From NCBI GenBank assembly GCA_965228425.1, contig OZ245815.1, positions 4,960,001 to 5,024,000 on the forward strand: a stretch of 64,000 nucleotides of DNA, written 5' to 3'. A model generated the notes under the pieces. That model was given only the letters and a program-made list of their open reading frames with translations. It did not search any database and was not told where the DNA came from. The position numbers and the translations under genes were made by a program. This DNA is from JAJFJD01 sp965228425. GTDB lineage: Bacteria > Pseudomonadota > Alphaproteobacteria > UBA8366. How positions within the stretch are numbered: the first letter of the stretch is position 1; each line of letters begins with the position of its first letter. Shown here piece after piece: positions 18,124 to 24,760 of this stretch.

Positions 18124-19365
18124 ATGCCGTTCGGACTACTCAAATTCGGGTTGTCGAAAACCTATCCGGCCCGCCGTATCCTGCCGCGACAACATGATCT
18201 CAAATCGCGATACGACGTGGTCATCATCGGCGCCGGCGGCCACGGTCTGGCGACCGCCTATTACCTCGCCACCCGACACGGCATCACCAATGTCGCGGTT
18301 CTCGACAAGGGATATCTCGCCGGCGGCAACACCGCCCGCAACACGGCGATCATCCGCGCCAACTACCTGACGCCCGAGGGTGTCGCCTTCTACAAGGAAT
18401 CGGTGGACCTGTGGCGCGGCCTGTCGGATGAGTTCGATCTAAACATCCTGTATTCGACCCGGGGACATCTGACCCTCGCACATACCGACGGCGCGATGCG
18501 CACGGCCCGCTGGCGCGCCGAAGTGAACAAGCATCTCGGTGTCGATTCGGAATTGATCTATCCGGACGACATCGCCCGCCTATGCCCGCAGCTCGACCTG
18601 TCGCAGGATGTGCGTTACCCGATCCTGGGCGCGCTGCATCATCCGCCCGGCGCGACCGCACGGCATGATGCCGTCGCCTGGGGCTATGCCGAAGGCGCCG
18701 CCCGGCACGGCGTCGAAATCCATCAACACACCGAAGTCACCGGAATAAACGTAAGCGGTGGCCGGGTCACCGGCGTTGAAACGACGCGCGGCGCCATCGA
18801 GTGCGGCCAGGTCTTGCAGGCGGTCGCCGGAGCATCCTCGCTGGTCGCAGGAATGGCCGGACTGAAACTGCCGATCAAGACGATCCCGCTGCAGGCTTGC
18901 GTGTCGGTCCCGCTGAAACCGTTCCTCGACCCGATCATCGTGTCCGGCAGTTTGCATGTCTATATCTGGCAGACGTCCCGGGGCGAGTTGGTGATGGGCG
19001 GCGCGACGGATCCATACCCGCTGTATTCCACGCGGTCGACGCTCGACTTCAAGGAGGGGCTGATGGCGCATATCCTCGAGCTATTCCCCTTCCTGTCCGA
19101 AGTCCGGCTGAACCGCCAATGGGCCGGCATGGCGGACATGACGCCCGATTTCTCGCCCGTGATGGGCATGACGCCGATCGGCGGCTACTACATCGACTCA
19201 GGTTGGGGGACCTGGGGGTTCAAGGCAACGCCGGTCGCCGGATTCCGCATGGCGGAATGTATCTCCAACAACCGCCAGCCCGACCTGCTCCACCCTTTCC
19301 GCATCGGCCGCTTCGAGAGTTTCGGCCAGGTCGGCGAAAAGGGCGCGGCCTCGGTCGGGCATTGA
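18124..19365 (+). CDS. soxB: Sarcosine oxidase subunit beta
   Basis: This 413-aa flavoprotein is the catalytic subunit of heterotetrameric sarcosine oxidase. It has the FAD-binding motif YDVVIIGAGGHGLATAYYL (about 30-48) and the sequence TARHDAVAWGYA, whose His181 corresponds to the histidine that carries covalent FMN in the characterised enzymes. ITNVAVLDKGYLAGGNTARNT is also diagnostic. It oxidises sarcosine to glycine; the one-carbon unit is passed to tetrahydrofolate on the alpha subunit. It heads the soxB-D-A-G operon, with soxD 12 bases downstream. A GC-rich hairpin precedes it in the leader. Confidence 0.94.
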   Translation: MPFGLLKFGLSKTYPARRILPRQHDLKSRYDVVIIGAGGHGLATAYYLATRHGITNVAVLDKGYLAGGNTARNTAIIRANYLTPEGVAFYKESVDLWRGLSDEFDLNILYSTRGHLTLAHTDGAMRTARWRAEVNKHLGVDSELIYPDDIARLCPQLDLSQDVRYPILGALHHPPGATARHDAVAWGYAEGAARHGVEIHQHTEVTGINVSGGRVTGVETTRGAIECGQVLQAVAGASSLVAGMAGLKLPIKTIPLQACVSVPLKPFLDPIIVSGSLHVYIWQTSRGELVMGGATDPYPLYSTRSTLDFKEGLMAHILELFPFLSEVRLNRQWAGMADMTPDFSPVMGMTPIGGYYIDSGWGTWGFKATPVAGFRMAECISNNRQPDLLHPFRIGRFESFGQVGEKGAASVGH

Positions 19366-19377
19366 GGGGCGGTTGCG

Positions 19378-19659
19378 ATGAAAATCATGCATTGCCCATT
19401 GAACGGCCCGCGCAACATCCAGGAATTCGTGTATGGCGGCGAGGTGCAGGACATGCCCGCCGACGACGCGTCGGACGCCGCCTGGGCGGACTATGTCTTC
19501 CTTGAGAACAACGCCGCCGCGGTGGTGCGCGAATGGTGGATGCACGCCGCCAGCGGCTACTGGTTCATCGCCGAGCGCGACACCCGGACCGACGACATCC
19601 TGCGGACATATGCTCCCGGCGACGCGCCACAGACCGACGCCGGACCGGGGGATGCATGA
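19378..19659 (+). CDS. soxD: Sarcosine oxidase subunit delta, variant without full zinc site
   Basis: This 93-aa subunit is recognised by EFVYGGEV near the N-terminus and EWWMHAASGYWFIAERDTRTDDILRTY. In characterised delta subunits zinc is held by C-x-x-C near the N-terminus and H-x-x-x-C in the second half. Here the first pair reads C6-P-L-N9 and the second H56-A-A-S-G, so only one ligand of each pair remains and zinc binding is unlikely in the usual form. It sits in its normal place between soxB and soxA, and its TGA overlaps the soxA ATG (ATGA). Confidence 0.9.
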   Translation: MKIMHCPLNGPRNIQEFVYGGEVQDMPADDASDAAWADYVFLENNAAAVVREWWMHAASGYWFIAERDTRTDDILRTYAPGDAPQTDAGPGDA

Positions 19660-22547
19660 TAAATCGTCTGGCGCACCCTTACGGCCTGCTGCTCGACCGC
19701 GACCGTTCGATCCGATTCAGTTTCGAAGGCCAGCGATTCGAAGGTCTTGCCGGCGACACCATCGCCAGCGCGCTGGCGGCAAACGACATGTGGCTGTTGT
19801 CCCGGTCGTTCAAGTATCATCGCCCGCGCGGCATTCTCAGCATGGCCGGCGACGACGCCAACACGCTGGTACAGCTTCCCGACGAGCCCAATGTGCTGGC
19901 CGACCTGTACAAAATCCGCGACGGCCTTGCCGTCATGGGGCAGCACTACAGCGGCAGCCTGCGCAGCGACACCGGACAACGGATCGAGCGGTTCGCCAAG
20001 TTCCTGCCCGTCGGATTCTACTACCGCGCGTTTCACAAACCCCGGGGCATTTGGGATTTCTGGGAGAAACGCATCCGCGCGCGGGCCGGCCTCGGTGTCG
20101 TTAATGAAGCTGTCCGGGACCGTTATTACGACAAGGAATACGCTTTCGCCGATGTCGCCGTCGTCGGCGCCGGCGCCGCCGGGGTCGCAGCCGCGGTCGA
20201 GGCCGCGCGCGCCGGACGCCACGTCACCCTGATCGAGCGCCAACCGATCCTCGGCGGATCCTTGAACCATGCCCGTATCGACGTGCGGGCGACACGGGGT
20301 GTCGATCTTGCCGGCGCCTTGGCGCAGGATCTCGCGTCGGTCGAGGACCGCATCACGATCATGACCGATGCGGCCTGCACCGGGCTATTCGACGACAACC
20401 TGCTCGCCGTGGTCACGCAGAACCGGTTGATCAAGCTGCGCGCCGAACAGGTCATCCTCGCGACCGGCGCGATCGAGCAACCCCTGGTGTTTCCGAATAA
20501 CGACCTGCCGGGCATCATGATGGGCTCGGCGGCGCAGCGCCTGCTGTGGCTCTACGCGGTCCGGCCCGGCCAGGACGCGGTCGTCATCGCGGCCAACGGC
20601 GATGGATATGGCGTCGCGTTGGATCTCGCCGAAGCCGGCGTGACGATCCAGGCGATTGTCGACATCCGCGGGACCATCACGCCCGACCCGCGCGCGGAAG
20701 AAGCCGTTTCCCGGCGAATCAAAATCCTTCAAGGATTCACGATCGACGGTGCGATCGCCAATGACGGGGGGCGCCATCTCGGGGCGGTGGACCTCGTGTC
20801 CTCCGGCGCCGGCGCCGGGCGAGACCCCGAGCGCCATCGCATTCCGTGCGACCTGCTCTGCATGTCCACCGGTTGGGCTCCGGCGGCATCTCTGGCGGCC
20901 CATGCGGGCGCGACGGTTGCCTATGACGAGACAACACATAGCTTCACGGTGCGCGACCTTCCGCCCGCGGTTCAGGCCGCGGGCACACTTGCCGGCCATT
21001 GGGATGCCGAAGATGCCCTTGCGGATGGCCGGCATGCCGGTTGGCGCGCCGCCGGTGGCACCGGTGACGCGCCGCCCCGCCCCAGGGCGAGCCGTACGCC
21101 GGTCGGCGATCCGTTTCCCTGCTCGGAAGGCGGCAGCGGCAAGGCCTTCGTCGATTTCGACGAGGACCTGACGCCCGAGGACATTCGCAACAGCATCGCC
21201 GAAGGCTTCGATCATATCGAACTGCTGAAACGGTTCTCGACCGTGGGCATGGGCCCCAGCCAAGGCAGGCAATCGGTCACGAATGCCCTCCGGCTGTTGT
21301 GCCGCGAGACAGGGCAGCCGATCCATGAGTCGCACGGCTGGACGAACCGGCCCCCGGCCTTTCCGGAAAAGATCGGCCAACTCGCCGGGCGCGGATTCGA
21401 TCCGGTCCGTAGGACGCCGATGCACGACCGTCACCTCGAAGCGGGCGCCAGCATGATGGTCGCCGGGGCCTGGCTGCGGCCGGTGTGTTACGGGGACGAT
21501 TCGCCGGAAGCCGCGGCCGCCGAGGTCCGTGCGGTCCGCAACAGCGTCGGCCTGATCGACGTCTCGACGCTGGGCGGGATCGATCTGCGGGGGCCGGACG
21601 CTGCGGAACTCCTGAACCGCTTGTATACGATGAACTATTCGAAACAGCCGGTCGGCCGCGGCCGCTACGCCCTGATGTGCGACATGACCGGTGCGATCAT
21701 GGACGACGGCGTCGCCTGCCGGATGGCTGAGGATCATTTCTACGTTACCGCCACGACGGGCAACTCGGATGGCGTGTACCGGTCGATGCTGCACTGGAAC
21801 GCGCAGTGGCGCCTCGAGGTCGATATCGCGAACATGACCGGGGCCTTCGCCGCGGTAAACATCGCCGGGCCGCAATCGCGCCGGGTTCTCGAACCGCTTT
21901 GCGACGGCGTCGACCTGTCCGCCGCGGGCTTTCCCTATATGGCGGTGGGCGAGGCGATTGTCGCCGGCATCCCGGCCCGCCTCATGCGGGTGGGATTCGT
22001 CGGCGAACTGGGATACGAGATCCATGTACCGGCGGGATTCGGCGAAGCCCTGTGGGACGCCCTGACCGATGCCGGCCGGCCCTATCACTGCCGGTCCTTC
22101 GGCGTCGAGGCGCAACGCATCCTGCGGTTGGAAAAAGGCCATATCATCATCGGCCAGGACACCGACGGCCTGACTCACCCCTATGAGGCAGGGATGGACT
22201 GGGCGGTCGGCAAGCGCAAACCCTTCTTCGTCGGGAAACGGGCGATCGACGTCCAAAAGGCGCGTGGACTCGACCGCGCGCTCGTCGGATTCACATTGCC
22301 GCCGCAAGCCGACATCTTGCCCGAGGAATGCCATCTCGTCTTCAAGGGTGACGATATCGTCGGGCGCGTCACCTCCATCGTCCGGTCCCCGACGTTGGGC
22401 TTTCCGATCGGCATGGCCTATGTAGCGCCCGATCAGACAGAACCGGGCACGCCGATCGTCATCAAGGGGCCAATGGGGCGCTACATCGAGGGAACGGTGG
22501 CCGAAATGCCGTTCTACGACCCCGAAAACGCCCGGCAAGCAGGATGA
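19656..22547 (+). CDS. soxA: Sarcosine oxidase subunit alpha
   Basis: This 963-aa subunit starts at ATG 19656, overlapping the soxD stop by 4 bases; the frame stays open upstream, but the overlap and the N-terminus MINRLAHPYG fit the family. Domains in order are a ferredoxin-like N-terminus (about 15-100, GDTIASALAAN), an NAD-binding Rossmann domain with GAGAAG (171-176), the four-helix region, and a C-terminal GcvT-like folate domain from about residue 590. The folate domain accepts the methylene group from sarcosine to form 5,10-methylene-THF. It translationally couples to soxG by ATGA. Confidence 0.94.
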   Translation: MINRLAHPYGLLLDRDRSIRFSFEGQRFEGLAGDTIASALAANDMWLLSRSFKYHRPRGILSMAGDDANTLVQLPDEPNVLADLYKIRDGLAVMGQHYSGSLRSDTGQRIERFAKFLPVGFYYRAFHKPRGIWDFWEKRIRARAGLGVVNEAVRDRYYDKEYAFADVAVVGAGAAGVAAAVEAARAGRHVTLIERQPILGGSLNHARIDVRATRGVDLAGALAQDLASVEDRITIMTDAACTGLFDDNLLAVVTQNRLIKLRAEQVILATGAIEQPLVFPNNDLPGIMMGSAAQRLLWLYAVRPGQDAVVIAANGDGYGVALDLAEAGVTIQAIVDIRGTITPDPRAEEAVSRRIKILQGFTIDGAIANDGGRHLGAVDLVSSGAGAGRDPERHRIPCDLLCMSTGWAPAASLAAHAGATVAYDETTHSFTVRDLPPAVQAAGTLAGHWDAEDALADGRHAGWRAAGGTGDAPPRPRASRTPVGDPFPCSEGGSGKAFVDFDEDLTPEDIRNSIAEGFDHIELLKRFSTVGMGPSQGRQSVTNALRLLCRETGQPIHESHGWTNRPPAFPEKIGQLAGRGFDPVRRTPMHDRHLEAGASMMVAGAWLRPVCYGDDSPEAAAAEVRAVRNSVGLIDVSTLGGIDLRGPDAAELLNRLYTMNYSKQPVGRGRYALMCDMTGAIMDDGVACRMAEDHFYVTATTGNSDGVYRSMLHWNAQWRLEVDIANMTGAFAAVNIAGPQSRRVLEPLCDGVDLSAAGFPYMAVGEAIVAGIPARLMRVGFVGELGYEIHVPAGFGEALWDALTDAGRPYHCRSFGVEAQRILRLEKGHIIIGQDTDGLTHPYEAGMDWAVGKRKPFFVGKRAIDVQKARGLDRALVGFTLPPQADILPEECHLVFKGDDIVGRVTSIVRSPTLGFPIGMAYVAPDQTEPGTPIVIKGPMGRYIEGTVAEMPFYDPENARQAG

Positions 22548-23248
22548 ACGGCACCATGACCACCGATCCTACCCAACATGCGCGCCGCAGTTTCGTCTAT
22601 CGCAGGCTGCGGGATTCGGGCGCGGTTTTCGCCGATTGCGGCGATGCCGCCGTCGCGGACGCCTTTCCCGGGCGCGGCGGCCTTCCATCGCGGTTGGCCT
22701 TGGTCGACCTGTCGCCGCTGCCACGCATCGGCTTCAAGGGGCCGCAAACGCTCGAATGGCTGTCGCGGCAGGCCGTCACGGTGCCGGCGCAGAACAACCG
22801 GGCCGAACGCCAGACAGACGGTGCGCTCGCGATCCGGCTGGCGGATACGGAAGTGACGATCCTCGGAGACATCGACGGCAAGGACAACACGATCGGCCGG
22901 CTCGAGGCCCGCATGCCCAACGGCGCTTGCTATCCGATCCCAAGGCGCGACAGCCACGCATGGTTCGTCCTGTGCGGAAACAAGGCATCGGAATGCCTGC
23001 AAAAACTCTGCGGCGTCGATCTGCGGACCGACCGTTTCGACGATTTCGCAGTTGCGCAAACCTCCCTCGCGCGACTTTCGGCACAAATCATCCGCCAGGA
23101 CCACGGCCGCAGCCCGGCATTCCACCTGCTGGCGGACAGCGCGTCAGCACTCTACCTATGGGATGTCCTGGTCGACGCTATGGACGAGCATCTCGGCGGC
23201 TTGGCTGGCCGGTCGGCCCTGCGCGCATTACGGGAACGGCAACCTTAA
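22544..23248 (+). CDS. soxG: Sarcosine oxidase subunit gamma
   Basis: This 234-aa protein occupies the usual last place of the sox operon and overlaps soxA by ATGA. The sequence is less conserved than the other subunits, but LVDLSPLPRIGFKGPQTLEWL and LARLSAQIIRQD fit the gamma family, itself related to the GcvT fold. An internal ATG at 22556 is an alternative start. After its stop comes a 290-base non-coding stretch with a strong + strand terminator at 23470-23498, which may also end the sox transcript. Confidence 0.87.
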   Translation: MNGTMTTDPTQHARRSFVYRRLRDSGAVFADCGDAAVADAFPGRGGLPSRLALVDLSPLPRIGFKGPQTLEWLSRQAVTVPAQNNRAERQTDGALAIRLADTEVTILGDIDGKDNTIGRLEARMPNGACYPIPRRDSHAWFVLCGNKASECLQKLCGVDLRTDRFDDFAVAQTSLARLSAQIIRQDHGRSPAFHLLADSASALYLWDVLVDAMDEHLGGLAGRSALRALRERQP

Positions 23249-23272
23249 GGCGGTCCCGAAGACGCCCAGCCA

Positions 23273-23420
23273 TCTGTTGCATTGCAGCAACTGCAACCCA
23301 GCCATGTTCTGATGCGACAAGTTATCCCACGAATTTGCGCCAAATAACCTTGAATAATCGGGGATGCTTTGCCATATATTGCGTCGCAACATGAGTCGTC
23401 CAAGTTCATGTTGCATTGCA
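23273..23420 (+). repeat. 12-base word TGTTGCATTGCA present twice
   Basis: TGTTGCATTGCA occurs at 23273-23284 and again at 23409-23420 in the same intergenic region. In the first copy it is followed by GCAAC, making GTTGC-N6-GCAAC. The second copy spans the junction between the two hairpins of the sRNA candidate. Two copies this close in non-coding DNA suggest a protein-binding word or a duplicated RNA element. Confidence 0.55.
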
Positions 23421-23498
23421 AGGTAAATCTTACCTTGCCGCACTTCTTGGGCGTTTCCTCCCTAGACTTGGGCCGTGCTTCGTGCGCGGCCCTTTTTT
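23386..23498 (+). ncRNA. Candidate small RNA: two hairpins plus intrinsic terminator
   Basis: Between the sox operon and a minus-strand lipoprotein gene, three consecutive hairpins end in a T-run. They are GCAACATGA-N11-TCATGTTGC (23386-23414), GCAAGGTAA-ATC-TTACCTTGC (23418-23438, a perfect 9-bp stem), and the terminator GGGCCG...CGGCCC-TTTTTT (23470-23498). TTGAAT (23350-23355) with a -10-like CATATATT (23373-23380) places a start at about 23386, exactly at the first hairpin, giving a transcript of about 113 nt. The linker carries CCTCCC (23457-23462), an anti-Shine-Dalgarno-like word found in several alphaproteobacterial sRNAs. No open frame of note lies inside it. Confidence 0.55.
23470..23498 (+). 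terminator. Rho-independent terminator
   Basis: GGGCCG pairs with CGGCCC, an inner GC/GC pair extends the stem, and TTTTTT (23493-23498) follows directly. It would terminate the candidate sRNA and any sox operon read-through before the convergent lipoprotein gene at 23539. Confidence 0.85.
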
Positions 23499-23538
23499 AT
23501 GTCCGGCCGCCAAGATCGCCGACCCGAGGTCGTCTGTC

Positions 23539-24009
23539 CTAGATCGTCTGCCAAGACCCATCGACCCCACGGCAAGCAGTGCGCTTTACCGATTCGCGGG
23601 TCTTGCCGATCTTGAACACGACCACGAAATCACGACACAGCTTACCGTCCTTGGCGCGGAAACTGCGCAGCGGCGTAATACTGGCCGTGGTGCCGGTTTC
23701 GGTGCTGGTCCAATTGGTCGGCTGGCCTTCCGGCATACCCTGCAGACTGTGATAGGTCGCGCGATGGAAGGATTCGCGTTCGCGCGGCAACAGCGTGTCG
23801 GTCGCGAGATAGCCCGCGCCGGCGCCCAAACCGCCGACGACGAGCGACCCGAGAATCCCCGAACCGCCGGGACCGAAGACCGTCCAACCGACGAACGCGC
23901 CGGCGACCCCGCCGGTCACCGTGGCGACGGCCAGCTTATTCTTGCGGTCGGTAACGGCGCAGGACGAAATGACGAGCGCTAGGGCAGCGAGACATAGGAC
24001 TTTTTTCAT
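23539..24009 (-). CDS. Glycine-zipper lipoprotein, 17-kDa surface antigen-like
   Basis: This 156-aa outer-membrane lipoprotein starts at ATG 24009: MKKVLCLAALALVISSC has a typical lipobox (ISSC, Cys17). A glycine-zipper stretch follows (about 29-65, VTGGVAGAFVGWTVFG...GGLGAGAGYLATD). The C-terminal part (SITPLRSFRAKDGKLCRDF... TACRGVDGSWQTI) matches the ending of the rickettsial 17-kDa antigen family, with a probable disulfide between its two cysteines. AAGGA lies about 10 bases upstream. The frame continues upstream to an ATG at 24096 that has its own better ribosome site; see the leader feature. It probably stabilises the envelope. Confidence 0.82.
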   Translation of the reverse strand: MKKVLCLAALALVISSCAVTDRKNKLAVATVTGGVAGAFVGWTVFGPGGSGILGSLVVGGLGAGAGYLATDTLLPRERESFHRATYHSLQGMPEGQPTNWTSTETGTTASITPLRSFRAKDGKLCRDFVVVFKIGKTRESVKRTACRGVDGSWQTI

Positions 24010-24107
24010 CCGATGACATTCCTTGCACAAAAAAGGACTCTGGTGCCCATAGCATCCAGAATCCTCCTCCCTGTCGCGCGGAGGCAACTCTAACATAATT
24101 CCTCCGC
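24010..24107 (-). promoter_or_regulatory. Structured leader with in-frame upstream ORF ahead of the lipoprotein gene
   Basis: An ATG at 24096 is preceded by GGAGG at optimal spacing and opens a frame of 29 codons that runs straight into the lipoprotein frame. A lipoprotein signal peptide cannot work from 30 residues inside, so this stretch is more likely a leader peptide or regulatory region than part of the protein. The GGAGG lies within a hairpin, GCGGAGG-N16-CCTCCGC (24078-24107), and an intrinsic terminator (24029-24064) sits inside the leader ORF. The leader peptide is cysteine/histidine-rich near its end (CYGHQSPFLCKECH). The arrangement resembles an attenuator. Confidence 0.55.
24029..24064 (-). 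terminator. Intrinsic terminator inside the lipoprotein leader
   Basis: On the minus strand GGATTCTGG and CCAGAGTCC form a 9-bp stem with one G-U pair and a 12-base loop, followed directly by TTTTTT (24034-24029). It lies only 20 bases before the lipoprotein ATG, so transcription of that gene requires read-through, or the upstream transcript is a separate short RNA. Confidence 0.65.
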
Positions 24108-24264
24108 ATTATTAAAAGGTTAAGTCCGTACACCGTGACGGCAGTCCCGCCCGCCCACCGGATGGCCGCATTCTTGTCATCGTTTCAACCGGTTCCGGGG
24201 TTGCCCAGCGTGATGGTTGCGACCACATTACTGCGACACAGGGCAGATATTTTGGGGTTGGGGA

Positions 24265-24624
24265 TTGGCGATTACACCGAATGTTCGAAAAGATCGTCTG
24301 AACGTCACGGTTTGGGCGGTGGCCTTGGGCCTTTCCATCGCGGTGACCGGCTGTTCATGGCCCAAACGCGACAAATATTCGCCGCGCCCGTCGCCCGCGG
24401 CCAGCCAGGCGGGCCCGCCGCCGAACGTGACATCCTGCCGGGAATATGCAGATCACACCGCCGCTCGGCAGATGCAGCGGGAATTCGACGTGATGTCGGG
24501 TAATTTCAGGGGCGGCGACAGCCGCGTTTTCCAGGATTTCGCCCGGGCGGATGCCCAGAAGTACCGGCAACAACTCTACGAATCCTGTCTGAACCGACAA
24601 CGCCGCGAGCAAATCCAAAAATAG
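24265..24624 (+). CDS. Small putative lipoprotein
   Basis: This is a small secreted protein with an N-terminal KDR, a hydrophobic run VWAVALGLSIAVTGC and a lipobox VTGC, then a hydrophilic mature part containing two further cysteines (TSCREYAD and YESCLNRQRREQIQK). No ATG begins the frame; TTG at 24265 (after a GGGG run) gives the most sensible signal peptide and 119 aa, and TTG at 24217 is an alternative. The start is therefore uncertain. The mature part resembles short alphaproteobacterial lipoproteins of unknown function. It is divergent from the 17-kDa-antigen-like gene. Confidence 0.6.
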   Translation: MAITPNVRKDRLNVTVWAVALGLSIAVTGCSWPKRDKYSPRPSPAASQAGPPPNVTSCREYADHTAARQMQREFDVMSGNFRGGDSRVFQDFARADAQKYRQQLYESCLNRQRREQIQK

Positions 24625-24704
24625 GTCCGGCCGGAGGCACCACGTGGGCCAGATAGGCGCCCGCAGCGCCCGATGCCCCGCGCAATCGCCCGCATAACAG
24701 CGGT

Positions 24705-24732
24705 TTGTCGATCTATCCCCCCATGCTATACC
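24705..24732 (+). promoter_or_regulatory. Candidate promoter of the msbA operon
   Basis: TTGTCG (24705-24710) and TATACC (24727-24732) are 16 bases apart, placing a start about 20 bases before the msbA GTG. This is the only good candidate in the 133-base gap ahead of the lipid A operon. Confidence 0.45.
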
Positions 24733-24760
24733 TCTGCCGCAGCGCAGCGAGGAGCCGTTG

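Noticed and set aside
20385..22538. Long open frame (about 700 codons) opposite soxA
   Set aside because: soxA is unambiguous on the other strand and overlaps soxD and soxG by ATGA. The antisense product is low-complexity and Arg/Asp-rich, without a ribosome site.
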